A DNA stretch of 64,000 nucleotides from Mesaphorura yosii (taxonomy: Eukaryota; Arthropoda; Collembola; Poduromorpha; Tullbergiidae), in NCBI GenBank assembly GCA_009869945.1, contig WIXG01000078.1, positions 124,001 through 188,000 of the forward strand. The letters run 5' to 3'. Of this stretch, positions 11,191 through 23,058 are shown piece by piece. A program made the position numbers and the translations under genes. The notes under the pieces are model-generated. The model did no database searches. It had not been told where the DNA came from and was given only the letters and a program-made list of their open reading frames with translations. Numbering within the stretch: the first letter of the stretch is position 1; every line of letters starts with the position of its first letter.

Positions 11191-11965
11191 ATGTCGGAGT
11201 CAGACGCACAACCACAGCAAACTCCAGGCAATCCACCTTCGCCAGTGGGACTCCCCAGCCTCACGGGCTATGCCGGATACGACCCTAACAAAATTGTTGG
11301 CTCGTACCGTGAAGCCAAAGAATGCCCGTGCACCATAAAAACACCCACGAATTGGGACGAAGTGGAGAAGATTGTGCGTCGCTTCAAAATTGTGGACACA
11401 AACCCGTTTGGTCGAAGCCAGAACAAATCCTGGGCCGTGGAGCCACCAGACAAAAGCGTGATTGTGAGGCAATGTGAGCCGACCATCAGCAAAGATGAAA
11501 TTGACGAAGATGAACATCTCCAATTCAAGTCCTGCATGCCGACAGTGTACGTCGCTGGAAGCTACGAAGAGCTAGGATTTTCGCAAGCCGGATCCGAAAA
11601 GTAAGAAGCTGTTTCCAGCAAGTATGAAGGATCTAATCGATTTATTGACATAATTTCGACGATTTCATGTGCACAGGTCCTGTGATCAACTCAAATGCAT
11701 CAAGTGCAAGCAAAAAGTTGAATCATTTGATAACTACGCCTGGAAACCTGAATCGTTGGAGGTGGACTACACCAAATTTCTTGAAGAAAACATGCCAGAT
11801 TTTGACAACGTAGCAGAGCTATTGCAAAAGACACGGGGTTCTCGAGCATATGCGTGCCATTGCAGCCATTTAACTGTGGATAAGTTGACTGTCTTAAGTT
11901 CACGGGCAGAGGTACAACATTGGGAATGTGGACAGCATCCAGTAATTGTAGTGATAAGAGAATAA
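11191..11965 (+). CDS. CFAP418: CFAP418 (C8orf37) homologue, cilia- and photoreceptor-associated protein
   Basis: This is the conserved protein whose human orthologue is needed for photoreceptor outer-segment organisation and is mutated in cone-rod dystrophy and Bardet-Biedl syndrome. Two exons, 11191-11600 and 11677-11965, join in phase (split Lys137) to 232 residues; the human protein has 207. The N-terminal half is Pro/Ser-rich and poorly conserved. The C-terminal RMP domain is clear: KCIKC at 143-147, a DNYAW segment, ENMPDF, RAYACHCS at 193-200, and the closing WECGQH at 219-224. The paired cysteines suggest metal binding, which is inference. Eight residues follow WECGQH, a slight extension. 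Presence of this gene implies that the animal builds sensory cilia. Start choice: the first ATG in an open frame, preceded by a plausible short leader. Confidence 0.9.
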
Positions 11966-11966
11966 A
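11961..11966 (+). terminator. AATAAA overlapping the CFAP418 stop codon
   Basis: The hexamer contains the TAA stop (11963-11965). A second AATAAA at 12,130-12,135 lies about 165 bases further on and is the more conventional candidate. Which one is used cannot be told from sequence. Confidence 0.35.
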
Positions 11967-12241
11967 CTCATTTGCAGCCGATTACAAGGAGATTCTTGTT
12001 CTTTTAATATGGTTTGGGACTGGTGAGATATGAGACTCGTGTGTTCAGGAGTGAGGTCTCTTGCTTGGAAAACATTCACGCGGAAAGTGAAATCTGTGAC
12101 ATCTGCATGTGCTGCATTTCGTTCGCTTCAATAAACTTTACTTGCTTTGCAATCCTTAATCAGTTCATATCAAGTGGGCAGAATTCTGCTATCTTAAAAG
12201 ACACGAGACCTAATTCGCGTGGTGTTACAGATCTTACACTA

Positions 12242-13486
12242 ATGTGGACAATATTCCATGCCATTTCAAGAAATCAAGCCTCAACTTCAAGATTGACACT
12301 ATCAGCTCTGAAATTCACACAGCTAGGGCTAAGACTGACTGCTGTTGATAATCACCCATTCATTTCCACTACGGCCATGGCACATTCCAAGTGGACCTAC
12401 GTCAAGTCGTTTGAGCTGGACGATACTCTTCTGCCTAATTGTTGGATCGTTGCGCGTTTAGACGGCCGAGGTAAAATTTGTTAATGGCATTCATAAAAAG
12501 AGTTCATAGCACGAATCACTTTTCCATGCAGGGTTTCATAAGTTGGCCAAAAAACACAAATGGAAGCGCCCGAACGATATCAGAGCCTTAAATCTCATGA
12601 CCCACGCTGCGAAAATGGTCCTGAAGGACTTCAATCCAATCATGCTCGCCTACGGTCAAAGTGACGAGTACTCATTTGTGTTCAGAAGAGACGCGGAGGT
12701 ATTTATGTTATGCGTACTAGGATCTAGCACTCACAATGTAATAGGTTTAATTTGTGCTAACTAATGTGTTGGTTTTGTAGTTGTTCGAAAGACGATCTTC
12801 CAAACTTATTACCACACTGGTCTCCAAGTTCTCATCAGCTTATGTGTTCCACTGGAATACATACTTTCCAGATGAAATGCTTCAGTATCCTCCATCCTTT
12901 GACGGCAGAATTGTGCTGTATCCGACGGATCAAAACCTCAGGGACTACTTATGCTGGAGACAAGCCGATTGCCACATTAATAATCTTTACAACACAACAT
13001 TCTGGTCCCTAGTGCAAGAAGGAGGAATGACCAACAACGAGGTACGATAATTCTGTGCAATTCCACTTCAATTTCAATATCCAATAAATTGATTATCACG
13101 AAGCGTGTCCATTTCAGGCAGAGAAGAGACTTTCGGGCACTTTGTCAGCGGACAAGAATGAGATTCTGTTTTCGCAATTTGGAATCAATTACAACAACGA
13201 GCCGGAGCTATTCCGCAAAGGCACCGTGCTGGTCAAGCGTGACACCCCCATGCTAAAGATGTCGAGGAAGCAGTATAAAGAGGAACAGACAAAACGACGG
13301 CAGCAGCAGTCCGAGACGGAGAACGGGGCGAATTCACCTGAAATCGAGGAAGACTTCAGCTTCATAATCGAGCTCAACTGTGACATAATCAGGGATCAAT
13401 TCTGGAATGAATATCCATACTTGTTATCGGAGGCGCCAGAGATTAAGGAAAGGGAGGAGAAAGTTTCACCGTCTCGTTCAAGCTAG
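12242..13486 (+). CDS. THG1L: tRNA-His guanylyltransferase
   Basis: The enzyme adds the G-1 nucleotide to the 5' end of tRNA-His, an identity element for histidyl-tRNA synthetase, by 3'-5' polymerase-like chemistry. Exons to 12470, 12532-12698, 12781-13041 and 13118-13486 join in phase. Two in-frame starts are plausible. ATG 12377 gives 296 residues starting [10 protein letters not shown], and with this numbering the metal-binding residues are Asp29 (RLDGRGFHKL) and Asp76 ([11 protein letters not shown]), exactly as in the human core numbering. ATG 12242 adds 45 residues ([14 protein letters not shown]...) without acidic residues until near the end and rich in Ser/Thr/Arg, resembling a mitochondrial presequence; human THG1L also has an upstream MW-start extension. 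I used the longer start for the span. Other hallmarks are [14 protein letters not shown] and the [12 protein letters not shown] segment. The C-terminus carries a Lys/Gln/Glu-rich insert before the conserved CDIIRDQFW. Confidence 0.95.
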
Positions 13487-13877
13487 CGTATAAATTCAAT
13501 TTAGCCATTCTGAATATTTTCTTATAGATTTTAGATTTGAATAAACACGGTCACGGATATGTAAGTCATCATGTTGTAGATTTGACATTATGTTTCATTC
13601 ACAAAACGAAGAAGACATCTGCAAACACGCATCGACATTCCTGATATGATCGAGACGACAACGCAACGACAGATACTCACACATTCAGTTGACAATTTGC
13701 CAAATATCAGCAACATGAGCAAATTTTGATGCTTTCTTTCTATTCTCTTCTGGTCTGGTCTACTTTGAGTGTAAAAATAGAATACGGGACGTGCACTTGT
13801 TGCACTCGTGCACTAGATCCTTTACCCTGTCTACTCTACTCTGAATAACTGCCAGTTAACAGTGCAAACCGGTCAAA
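13487..13877 (+). other. THG1L 3' UTR and short intergenic region
   Basis: The gap is 391 bp. The only signal seen is the poly(A) hexamer at 13,540-13,545. The upstream leader of the small membrane-protein gene would lie at the right end. Confidence 0.6.
13540..13545 (+). terminator. Poly(A) signal AATAAA for THG1L
   Basis: It lies 53 bases after the TAG stop in AT-rich sequence, a typical compact 3' UTR arrangement. Confidence 0.6.
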
Positions 13878-14295
13878 ATGGTTACCGAGAAACAATGTGT
13901 GGTTGGGTTCTTAACTGTTCTGGTCCTGCTAGCAATTATCTTTATTATCGTTAACGTAAACAATGAAGAAGCCGAAATCGACGGAGGGTCGGGCGAGGGA
14001 AGTGGTGAAGATACTCACGAGGAGGCCTCTCACGAAAAACTAGTTGGCAAATTGGCCACGACAATGCTGCCTTTGTGTCGACCGCGTGGACGAGGCGATG
14101 CTGCACCACCGCCAGATGATCACTCTGCTGCAGGAGCTGCCGATAGTCCAGGCGAGAGTGACGAATTGACTACTCCAGCCGGTCCGGAGTCAGGATCACA
14201 AGAAGGTAAGAAAGCGCAGCTCTAAACTAAGCAATTGCGATAAAGGCATTAAAAGTTGACAGAATAACGCTTTCTTTGCAGAACCAGCCGCCTGA
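13878..14295 (+). CDS. Small acidic single-pass membrane protein, unrecognised
   Basis: I do not recognise this protein. Two exons, 13878-14205 and 14282-14295, joined by a good GTAAGA donor and a TTTCTTTGCAG acceptor, give 113 residues. A short N-terminus with one Lys is followed by a strongly hydrophobic helix (about residues 8-27, VVGFLTVLVLLAIIFIIV). The rest is hydrophilic and acidic with Gly, Pro and Ser. Charge distribution (Lys5 before the helix, NNEEAEID after it) predicts a type II topology with the C-terminus outside. Ser38-Gly39 and Ser42-Gly43 sit in an acid-flanked SGEGSGED stretch, the classic context for glycosaminoglycan attachment, so a small membrane proteoglycan is possible (inference). 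The ATG follows GTCAAA. The second exon codes only the last four residues. A chance open frame is less likely because helix, acidic tail and splice sites agree, but there is no homology support. Confidence 0.6.
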
Positions 14296-17257
14296 ATCTA
14301 CTGCCAATCCACACTATCAACATTTTATACATTGAAGTCCATTTAGTTAGCCAAAAAATATCAGTCGCTTATCGTGTTGTGATGTCTTCTGGACTTTCCC
14401 GATTGCTCATCCAAGAGTCAAATCAGATTCAGTAGTTTTGCTCGGTAGATGAAGTCTTCACTGAAAATTCTCCAGTAACTGCCAACACATGGCGCTGTGG
14501 AGTCTTCCTCACGTTTACGACAGCCGGATGTCGGATTCGAGGATGAAACAGGACAGAACCTAGCTCAAGTTGTAATGTTCATGTAATTCACTGCTCATTC
14601 GTTTAGAGCGATGCTACAAATGTAACAGTAGTATGATGCCTTGTCGCATGTCATAATTATATTTTTAATCTCACCTGAGTGAGCCCGTTGTGCCATTGTA
14701 GGAGCGTATCACATTTGTGATTTGTGACAAAGTAAAAGTGTCTCGTAATTCATTCTTCTCATTTCTTGCGTAATCACAAAGCTCCAGCCGACATTCTCAG
14801 GTAGGAGGACCTCATTTTTGATATCCTCATATGAAGGATCACTTGAAGTTTCGTAGTTCGTGAAGTGACAACAATTGACGTTGACAGTGGCCGTGGCGTG
14901 GCAGTGACATCCCAAACCTACGAGCCTGAGAGACGACTGCCGAAGAAGCCAAGCCAGCTGACGGTGCTCGATGCTCGCTGCTCGTCAGTCACTTAAGAAC
15001 CGAGCTCGACGCACTGCACTAACAACAATGAATGAATGTCATCATACACCTGTTCTCCGTTCAACCGAAAGTAAATATCACTGAAAAGACATGAGACAGA
15101 CGCAGGCAGAACAGGCAGAGGCAGCGGATGGATGAGCGAAGCGTAAGCGTTCAGTGCCCATCGACGACGGGACGAGACGACAGACGGGAAACTTTGTATC
15201 ATTCATATCCAAGCGCTGGAAAAAGCGGAAGAGCATGTCAAAGAATACATTTTACGTACATATAAGTTGCCGCTGCAGTTGCTGTTGCAGGGGAAGAAAA
15301 AATTCGGTCACTTGACTGAGTAAATAATACGAGAATGAATTACATTAAATTCCCATCCTGTGAATCCCGTCTCTGATCTTGGTTAATTTTGCCTGTCTTT
15401 ACGGCGATTCGCAGCCACTGAATTCAATTTATGGAGTGTGAAATGCCCACGTACGCGTACAGTAATTTGACAATGACAAAATAAAAAACAGTGCCAGAGC
15501 CAGGATTTTAATTTAGCCCGTAGATCCAATTTCGACATAAATCTTTCACACTACGAGTCAGAGACAATTCACCTCCGTCGTGGCCGTGGTCGTGTTGTGT
15601 CTCTTGCCAGTGCAGTGCCACCATCGACTTGGAAGGAAATCTCATTTACTCATCTTCCCAACAAAGACTAATAAATAATGGAGTAAAGTAAAATAATAAC
15701 AAGTAAAAAATGTAATAAATCTCTTTCTTCGTTTCTTCTTCTGTGCTGCTGCTGCTTTTGCTTCTGCTGTTGCAGTTGCTCTTTCTTTTTGCGTTGGGTC
15801 TCTTTTAATTTAAAAAATTGTGAACAATAAGGCAAAAGGTGAGCATCTGCAACTGCACAGTCCCAAGTCAGTCCCAGCAAGGGGAGAACAATGCAAGACA
15901 CGTTCAGAAGACAAGGCAGACGGGCAAGCCATGCCATGAGACGCAAATTAGAAACTGGAACGTCCCCACATCGCGCAACCCAAATCCGAATCTTTAGCAT
16001 CTGTAGTTCGTGAGGAAAAAAGTAATTAGGTGAGATATATGCAAGAATGCAAGATGAGTCAGGGTTAAGTTAAGTGGTGTACTAAACCTGGAAGCTCGAA
16101 GTAAAGCGCACACTTTATAATTTGCATATTTGTATCATATTTTTGTGCGGTGCGCGGGAATTAAAAGAAGTCAACTCGTTTACTCGTTACTCGTGTAATG
16201 GTAAAACCATCCTGGTATGGTATTAAATCATTTGCAGGAGCTTGGCTTGGCTTAATTGGGCCTCGTATCGCAAATCTCATAAATTATCGCCACCGTAGAA
16301 GATGCAGGACCGAAGACATTGAATCCAATTTCAGCACTCAGATTAAAATTTAATTTCAATTTCAACGTTTCAGCACGATTAGCCTTGCAATATTTTGGGA
16401 TTTTATTGTCTTGTCTCTGTCTTAGGCATGAACGGAAACGAATTAGGCTAGACATGCATTAAGCAGATGATTTTGCAATGCGGCAGGCAAGAATGAAGGC
16501 AGGGAGATGAATGAAGGAAGGAAGTGAGAAAATGAGTTTAGCAGATCAAGGAACCAAAACACCAAAACAGCTAACAAGACTTACAAGATGCATTCGACCG
16601 TGTATGATAATCTTCTCGGCTTATGCTAAAACCAAGAATGATTACAAAAAATGTAAGCGCTGACGCCGAGTCGGACGCTGACGATCTGGCATGATTAGAA
16701 TAGAAGTTTACCTGCTCATGATAATGATGAGGATGAGTTGATGTGATGTGGATTACGCGTGCAGCGTGCTGCGGCCTAAGCGGCATTAAGCGAGGAGGCC
16801 GTATGCAAGCATAATGTAATTTTAATAGGCTTTTTTCGCACGTGGTTGTGGATCGTGGATTTGAGCGTGCCGACACGCTTAATTTGAACATCATCTTCAC
16901 CGTCACCGCCATCGCGACGGCAAAGGTAAAAGCAAGATTGTCTTGAGTCTGGCGCAGCGCTGGCTGCTGCTGCCTTGACTTGATTTAGATTAAAGTCTGA
17001 AGATGAAAAGCATTTAAGCGTGGGCACGGCACACGTCAACATCGAAGTCGACCTCCGCCGTGTCGACTGCAACTTGACATCAGGCTCATCTACCTTATAA
17101 TTTGCAAGTCTAAATCATTTTTCTTGCATTGTCAATTTACTGTTCGCAGGTAAGGATGATCACGTAGCTTCATTGTGGACGAGTTAACTGATGTTTTGTT
17201 TGTAATATTGTGCGATTTATTAACAATTTGCAACGGTGAGATAATAGAAACACAAAG

Positions 17258-17580
17258 TCACGGCACACAAGATTTAGATTTTCTTTGATGAAGTTCCAGA
17301 AATTTGAGGCCTACCAGACTAAACTTGAACCCGACTCCTGGAATTGATGGTTTATAATTTCCCAATCTATTCCATTTGTATACGTCTAGTGTAATTATAA
17401 TTGGAAACGAGTCCCAGACAAGCTCAAAATAGAACACATACGAACCTCCGTCTGGTCGCCCGAAGCGCTGAAACTCAATCCAGTATCTTTCTGCATCGCG
17501 AAAGCAGTTTGCGTATTGCGAGTTTCGAGAACTCTCCGTTGCCTTCTCCATCGCCAGAAGAGGACAATTTTCTCCTTGAT
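17258..17580 (-). CDS. Possible terminal exon of an unrecognised minus-strand gene
   Basis: The minus strand shows a good acceptor (AAAAGATTATTTACAG, ending at 17,581) followed by an open frame to a TGA at 17,258-17,260, about 106 codons. The predicted peptide is rich in aromatic residues (RYWIEFQRFGRP, GGSYVFYFELVW, LDVYKWNRLGNY), unlike the low-complexity translations around it. I recognise no family and found no upstream exon to join it to; a second frame is also open over much of the region. It may be a chance frame. Confidence 0.2.
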
Positions 17581-18321
17581 CTGTAAATAATCTTTTAAAT
17601 TAATGTGTATTTTAGCCAAGCACAGTCGGGTCGGGTATTTAAATCATGTCTCTCCCTCGGCTTTCCTCATCTGCATCTTTCTTCCTGTTAATTCCAAATC
17701 CAAATCCCTAAGAACTCTTGCCATACTGGCTGGCTGCTGCTGGTTGAATTGTGTACAAATTACTTTTTTAAACCCCTTACTTTACGAATTAGTCAGTAAA
17801 CATGTCTTGAACACGAATTCTGCTTCTGCCTGTGATCTTGTGCACACAAGAGACGTTAGCACGGCGCTTTTGGGCACGGCACGGATCCGGACCGACTCGG
17901 CTGATCTTTATGGGTTTAAAGTTATTATTTTGTGTGTTTACATTCTTGTACTAAGGCGACTACGACTAAGCAGTATTCATTCATTACTGCCGTTCTGCCG
18001 TTCACGGGCTAGCCTGGCTTGCATCTGTGCCGGTCTTGGATTATCATAAGGAAATAATTAGTGTGTTGCTGGATTTAATGACTCGGCAGGGATTTGTCAT
18101 CGATCTTTCTCCCTCCGCTCATGAATCTGTGTTACGCAAGTTACGTTATGTCCTGCCAGCGCTCGCATACTTTCACTGCACTGCTCGCAGTCCCCAATGC
18201 ACCGTCGGTCGTCCTGCACGTTTTACAGTAAACTTTTATCATCATCGTTATATTAATGAAAACTGGATCCACAATCCACGTACCACGATCGGCATGCCAT
18301 TATGTGGACCCAAACCCAAAC

Positions 18322-18351
18322 TTCCTTTTCCTTTCCTTTCCTTTCCTTTCC
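18322..18351 (+). repeat. CCTTT microsatellite
   Basis: About five near-perfect copies of CTTTC/CCTTT in direct tandem, the purest of many pentanucleotide tandems in the non-coding DNA of this window. Confidence 0.9.
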
Positions 18352-21300
18352 GACAGAGTCCAACCTCGTTTCCTTAAACGTTTCTCATACCGCTGCCGCC
18401 GAGTGCTGCCCGGTTTGGTGGCTTTTAGGAAAATTACGCTTCCGCCCTCTGCTAAAAGGCTCTTTATTGTTTTTTCGTGCTGTCTGGGCTTGGTTCTTGT
18501 CTTTCTAATAGGCCCATTTAGCAATGTGCAATGTATTATGTATTACGCAACCTGGACGTGGACGCGACGTGAGTCAAAGAGAAAGCTAATAAGCAATGTA
18601 CACAGTGAGGACAACGCGCAAAGCAAAGAAACTCTGCCGCAGAAAGGAGCGAAAGGAAAAGCAGAATCACGGCCGGCAGAGGGATGGACAATCTTTTGGC
18701 AATTAGTGGCACCGAAGGGAAGACGTGGTCAGCATAAAATTACATGCGTCAAGGACCGCATTGTGCTCCGGCTACGCAAAAATAGGCAATAAGACATCCA
18801 CTTAAGACTTTTATTTAAGAGGGGCTCTCGTCTTCTTCCGCCACTTGCTTCTTTACCGCCGTGGATGGCGGACGTGGACTCATTTGGACATGAACGGACA
18901 GTGAAAATGGCATTGGCAATGGCAATGTTTACAGAGAGACAACACAAGAAGCAGGCAAGAAGGGAGAGAATAAAATATCAAAGGTAAAAGCAGAAGCAGA
19001 AGAACAGCACAGGCAACGGCCAGCAGTGCAATGAAAAGATTCCGCCGCGCTCGGCGCTCTTATCTCCTCGGCCACAAAAGAGAATTCATCATCACATTTA
19101 ATTCTGCTCGCTTCTTTTTACGTACACAAATCACAACACAATTGCCTCATTTGGACGGCGCGGGGCAGCACAGCATTGGCTTTGGCGGAGAAAGTACGGG
19201 AATCTTAACAAACAACAATAAATTAAGAACGTAGACACAAGCAGAAGAGAGGGCAAGACAAGCGGAGGGTGAAAGATACGTAATGCATGTAAACGTACGA
19301 ACTGGCCCAGGCACGGTCGAGGGAGAGATTTCCTGACAAGTCTGTCGAGCCTCGAAATAACTGAGTGCAGAGAAAGTCAAAGTCAAGCCGAGTGGCAAAG
19401 AAGATGACGAGACGGAAATCTCTAATTTACGTGTGCTGATGACGATTAGACTAAAATTGGTACTGCGCAGAGTCGCTGTAGAGGCAACGACTTGTGAAAT
19501 TCATCTCACACTCACACCAACTGCCACTACCACGGACGGCTACGATGACGATGGGGCTGTGCAAGCAGAGAAAAGGTCACAATAACCCAGAATGACTAAT
19601 GCGTGCTGGCGATGGAGTTGGCACAGATTGTGATGAAGACATCCAAGCCAGGCCTGCCAGTACGTGTTCGAGACGTGTGCGTGATTTATGAAGGGAGTCG
19701 AGTCGAGTCTGCTCCGCTGTGACACGGTCCAGTTGACATTCAATCATTTGGAGAAATACAACTCATCCATCATATTTTCACAAAACTGCTTGTCACTTAA
19801 TGCCTGTTTACATCTCTTTTCATCTGCTCCTTTCTCGTTTACGACGCTGTGCTGCCTGCTGCCTGCGCCGCGCGATGCGCTGCCTTTGGCTGGGTTTCCT
19901 TAATGTAACAATTACGCCAGGATTGCGTTACGCCTCTGGAGCACAGTCACATTAACGGTTTTTAACAATCACAACAAACAGCCAAGCGACTAACAACAAG
20001 TCATCATCATCAACTTGCTCAACTCATGTCTTACTTTAAGTGGATGCGGATCTCGTCGCTGCTTTTCAGTCACAAAGGCTTCTACTTTGAAAAGAGCCAA
20101 AGTCAAACGTGTTTAGGTGCCTGTACTGGAATTCTCGACAAACGCGAACCTCGCTTGAGATTGTTATTGTTGTTCCATTTCACTCTTGGCTGACTTTGAA
20201 ACGGCAACGGCTCATTTGATTTGAGGCTCGGGCCGGTCCACGTCAGGCAAAGAATGAAAAATCCCAAAAATTCATCCAGCAGTTTGGAGTTCACAAGAGA
20301 TAATTTCACAATTTGTATGAATGCCTTTGGTTCTTCGATAATACATATTTCCAGTTTCCAAAGCCTCTGCCGTGGTCGGTCGTGCCATGGCGTGGTAGGA
20401 GACAGAGACAGAATGTATGTCAGGCTCCTCCAACACGCTGGAACAGCGAACATCGAGGAAAGTGTGGCTGTCAGCAGAAATAACATGTGAAATTGAATTC
20501 ATTTAAAGCCAATCTAATCCACATCCGCAAAGTCTACTCGTACGCCCAGGCAGGCAGAGAGAAAGTTATTTTCTCTTTGATGTGCTTCATCGGTCGTGGC
20601 TCGTGGAATGTCAACTTGCGGGTTTAATTAATGCCTGGGGAAAACTACTTCAGTCACAGTCACTGACGACTGCACGCTCTTCATGTCACGTCAGGAATGT
20701 CAACACACGCCGCACCGCACCGAGCTGAGCACGGAACTGCCACTGCCACTGCGTTTGCATTGTACTGGCTCTGGAATTCGAGATAACAATCGACAGTCGA
20801 CATCGACCGACAGTTGGACGACTCTTACTTCGCTACGGCGAGGAAAAGATTCATTACTTCTGCTCTTCTGCTGGCTACCAAATTACACAATCGCGATGAC
20901 AAGACAAGGAAGACGAAGGACAGGACACGTGACATCTTTCATTATGTTTTACGTGCAGTACCACGTCGTGACATCGCGGCAGCGTTTAAGTCGTTGTCTT
21001 CTTGACTGTGAAGCGATCCATAATTCTAATCTTATAATAACAGTTAATCTTCCTGCTACCCATAGCCATTTCAATGCTCACTCGCTTACTGAGATTATCC
21101 GATTGTCCATTGTCGTTCGTTCGTGCTAGATTAGCCACCGAGATTAGGGCTTATCATCCCTGATCTCTGCCTTTGCCTTTGACTTTGTCTGCCTGCCCGA
21201 CTGTCAGTGTCTGTGCCCTTGGTTGGCCTCTCCATTGTTGCTTCAATTTCCCATGAGCCACAATACTGCTGGATAATTTGTACGCACATTATGCCTATTG

Positions 21301-22339
21301 TTGCTGTTGTTGCAGGGATTAAGGGTTCACCGTTCACGTCAAGCACGATAGCCAGACCCAGGACAGGTAAGGCAAGAATTCCCTGTGTGTATAAACATTA
21401 GTATTAGCATTACATTGCTGCAAGTGATTGGAATTGTAGTTGGATAAAAGTCTCCCGGCTTCTTTTCTTCTCAGCGTTCGCGTACTCGTACTTCAGCGGA
21501 TGAATAATGCGCTGCCAAATGACAAAAGAATCCACTATCCACGATAAATTGATAAAGGACTCAGAACACTGCGATTGCACTGCACTGCGCCGAGATAAAG
21601 AGTTGACTTGGAAGTTGACGTGGCGTGGACTTGAGTATGACGAAAATGAGAGTCGATGGGGTGTCCCGTGCAACGTAAGAGAGCCTCGGCACGAGGACTG
21701 CATGCTGCGACCCCTTGAAGGGACTTGCATTATTCCGACTAAGCGCATAACGTCACATGTGAACTGGAGTGTCTTTTGTGCCGTGTATCACGGCCACGGC
21801 GCAGATTCCTAAGAAAATAAATGCAGCACGAAGAGAACAGAAGAATCTTGCACGCTCTCTGAATATTTATTTATCTTTTCCCATCAAATTGTGCTATTAT
21901 AAATGATCTTCAAAATAATAGAACATTTCATCCCATCTGAGGACCATGCTTATTATTAACTCTTACCATTCGTCATCATCTTGGACCGCAACTGCATGGA
22001 AGGACAGTTGTACATCGGCCTGAGGACCGCTTGGGACCTACTGCATGGGGGCTGCGTGGCGTGGGCATGTAATTTAGTTAATAGGATTTTATCTCCATTC
22101 CAAGTGATAGTATACACTTAATAAAACCGTAATTTTATTATTGCCTTGCTCATTAGCCCATTGTTCCCCCCCCCCAACTTAACTTCATGTGGACCAAAAT
22201 TCATTAATTATGATTCATAATTTATGCAATTAAGAGACAAGGACACGACACGACACGCATTGTGGATCACTGCAATCCGAATCAAGAACATTTTTTTCTG
22301 AAAGTAATTATTTCCTTATTATAAGAACAATTTCCTTGG

Positions 22340-22470
22340 AAACATTTGTCTAGAAACAATTTATACGGATACATTTGTGCCGGTAAATTGTTTCTGATAA
22401 ATTGTTCCTGGCGAATTGTTCCCAACAAATTGTTCCCGGCAAGTTGTTCCCAGGGAATTGTTTCCTGCAA
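22340..22470 (+). repeat. 14-bp minisatellite, second array of the AATTGTTCC unit
   Basis: Six well-conserved copies with TTGTT cores starting at 22,388, 22,402, 22,416, 22,430, 22,444 and 22,458, an exact 14-bp period. More decayed copies extend to the left as far as about 22,340. The core and spacing match the array in the caspase intron 13 kb away, in the same orientation. Confidence 0.85.
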
Positions 22471-23032
22471 AGTTGTGTCAAAATGGTTGCGTGTTGCGTC
22501 TTTTGTCTTCAGCCTTGATTGATACCAAAAATATGTGAAGCATGAGCCCAAAAGCCAGGTCATAAACCAGATGAGAAATTCTACGCAGTTTAAAATTGTG
22601 CTGTCAATTGCAGGGAACGTGGGTGAAAAATGCGACGATAAAGAAATTGACATGCAGTTTACACGGATACGATGTGAGCACGACGTCCAATTCAATTTTT
22701 CCACATGTTAAGCGTGGCAAATGCATTGCAATCAAATCGTTGACAAGACAAGACAACGGCAATCACAATAGCATACAATGTTTTTGCTTGATTATAAATG
22801 GCTCAAACGCACACGCTGCACGCATTTCACGTTCACGCAGTCAGCAGCACGGCATTATTTGAGAGTTTGTCTTTTGAATTCATAAATATGCTGTCATATT
22901 TCATAATAGAGCAGCGCGGCTGGAGGAGGGCGACCGGGAGATGAAATATTGGAGGAAATACAGCACAGGTAACTGGAAAGAGACGACAGACAACACGGAG
23001 AGAAAGAAATCGAAATTGAGTCCGTGGCTGCG

Positions 23033-23058
23033 GCACGGCACGCCGCGCCGTGCCGTGC
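23033..23058. repeat. GC-rich inverted repeat (hairpin)
   Basis: The 10-bp arm GCACGGCACG is followed by a 6-base spacer CCGCGC and a perfect complementary arm CGTGCCGTGC. There is no T-run after it and no gene next to it. Function unknown. Confidence 0.85.

Noticed and set aside
12014..12241. Further N-terminal extension of THG1L from an ATG at 12,014
   Set aside because: The frame is open, but the translated part is Cys/Ile-rich and unlike any THG1 protein; 12,242 or 12,377 are better starts.
1..14300. Trans-spliced operon of six plus-strand genes
   Set aside because: Spacing is short, but each gene appears able to have its own leader and several have their own poly(A) signals. No spliced-leader evidence can be seen in genomic sequence.
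18256..18792. 178-codon plus-strand frame starting beside the CCTTT microsatellite
   Set aside because: Composition is set by simple repeats and no family or splice support is visible.
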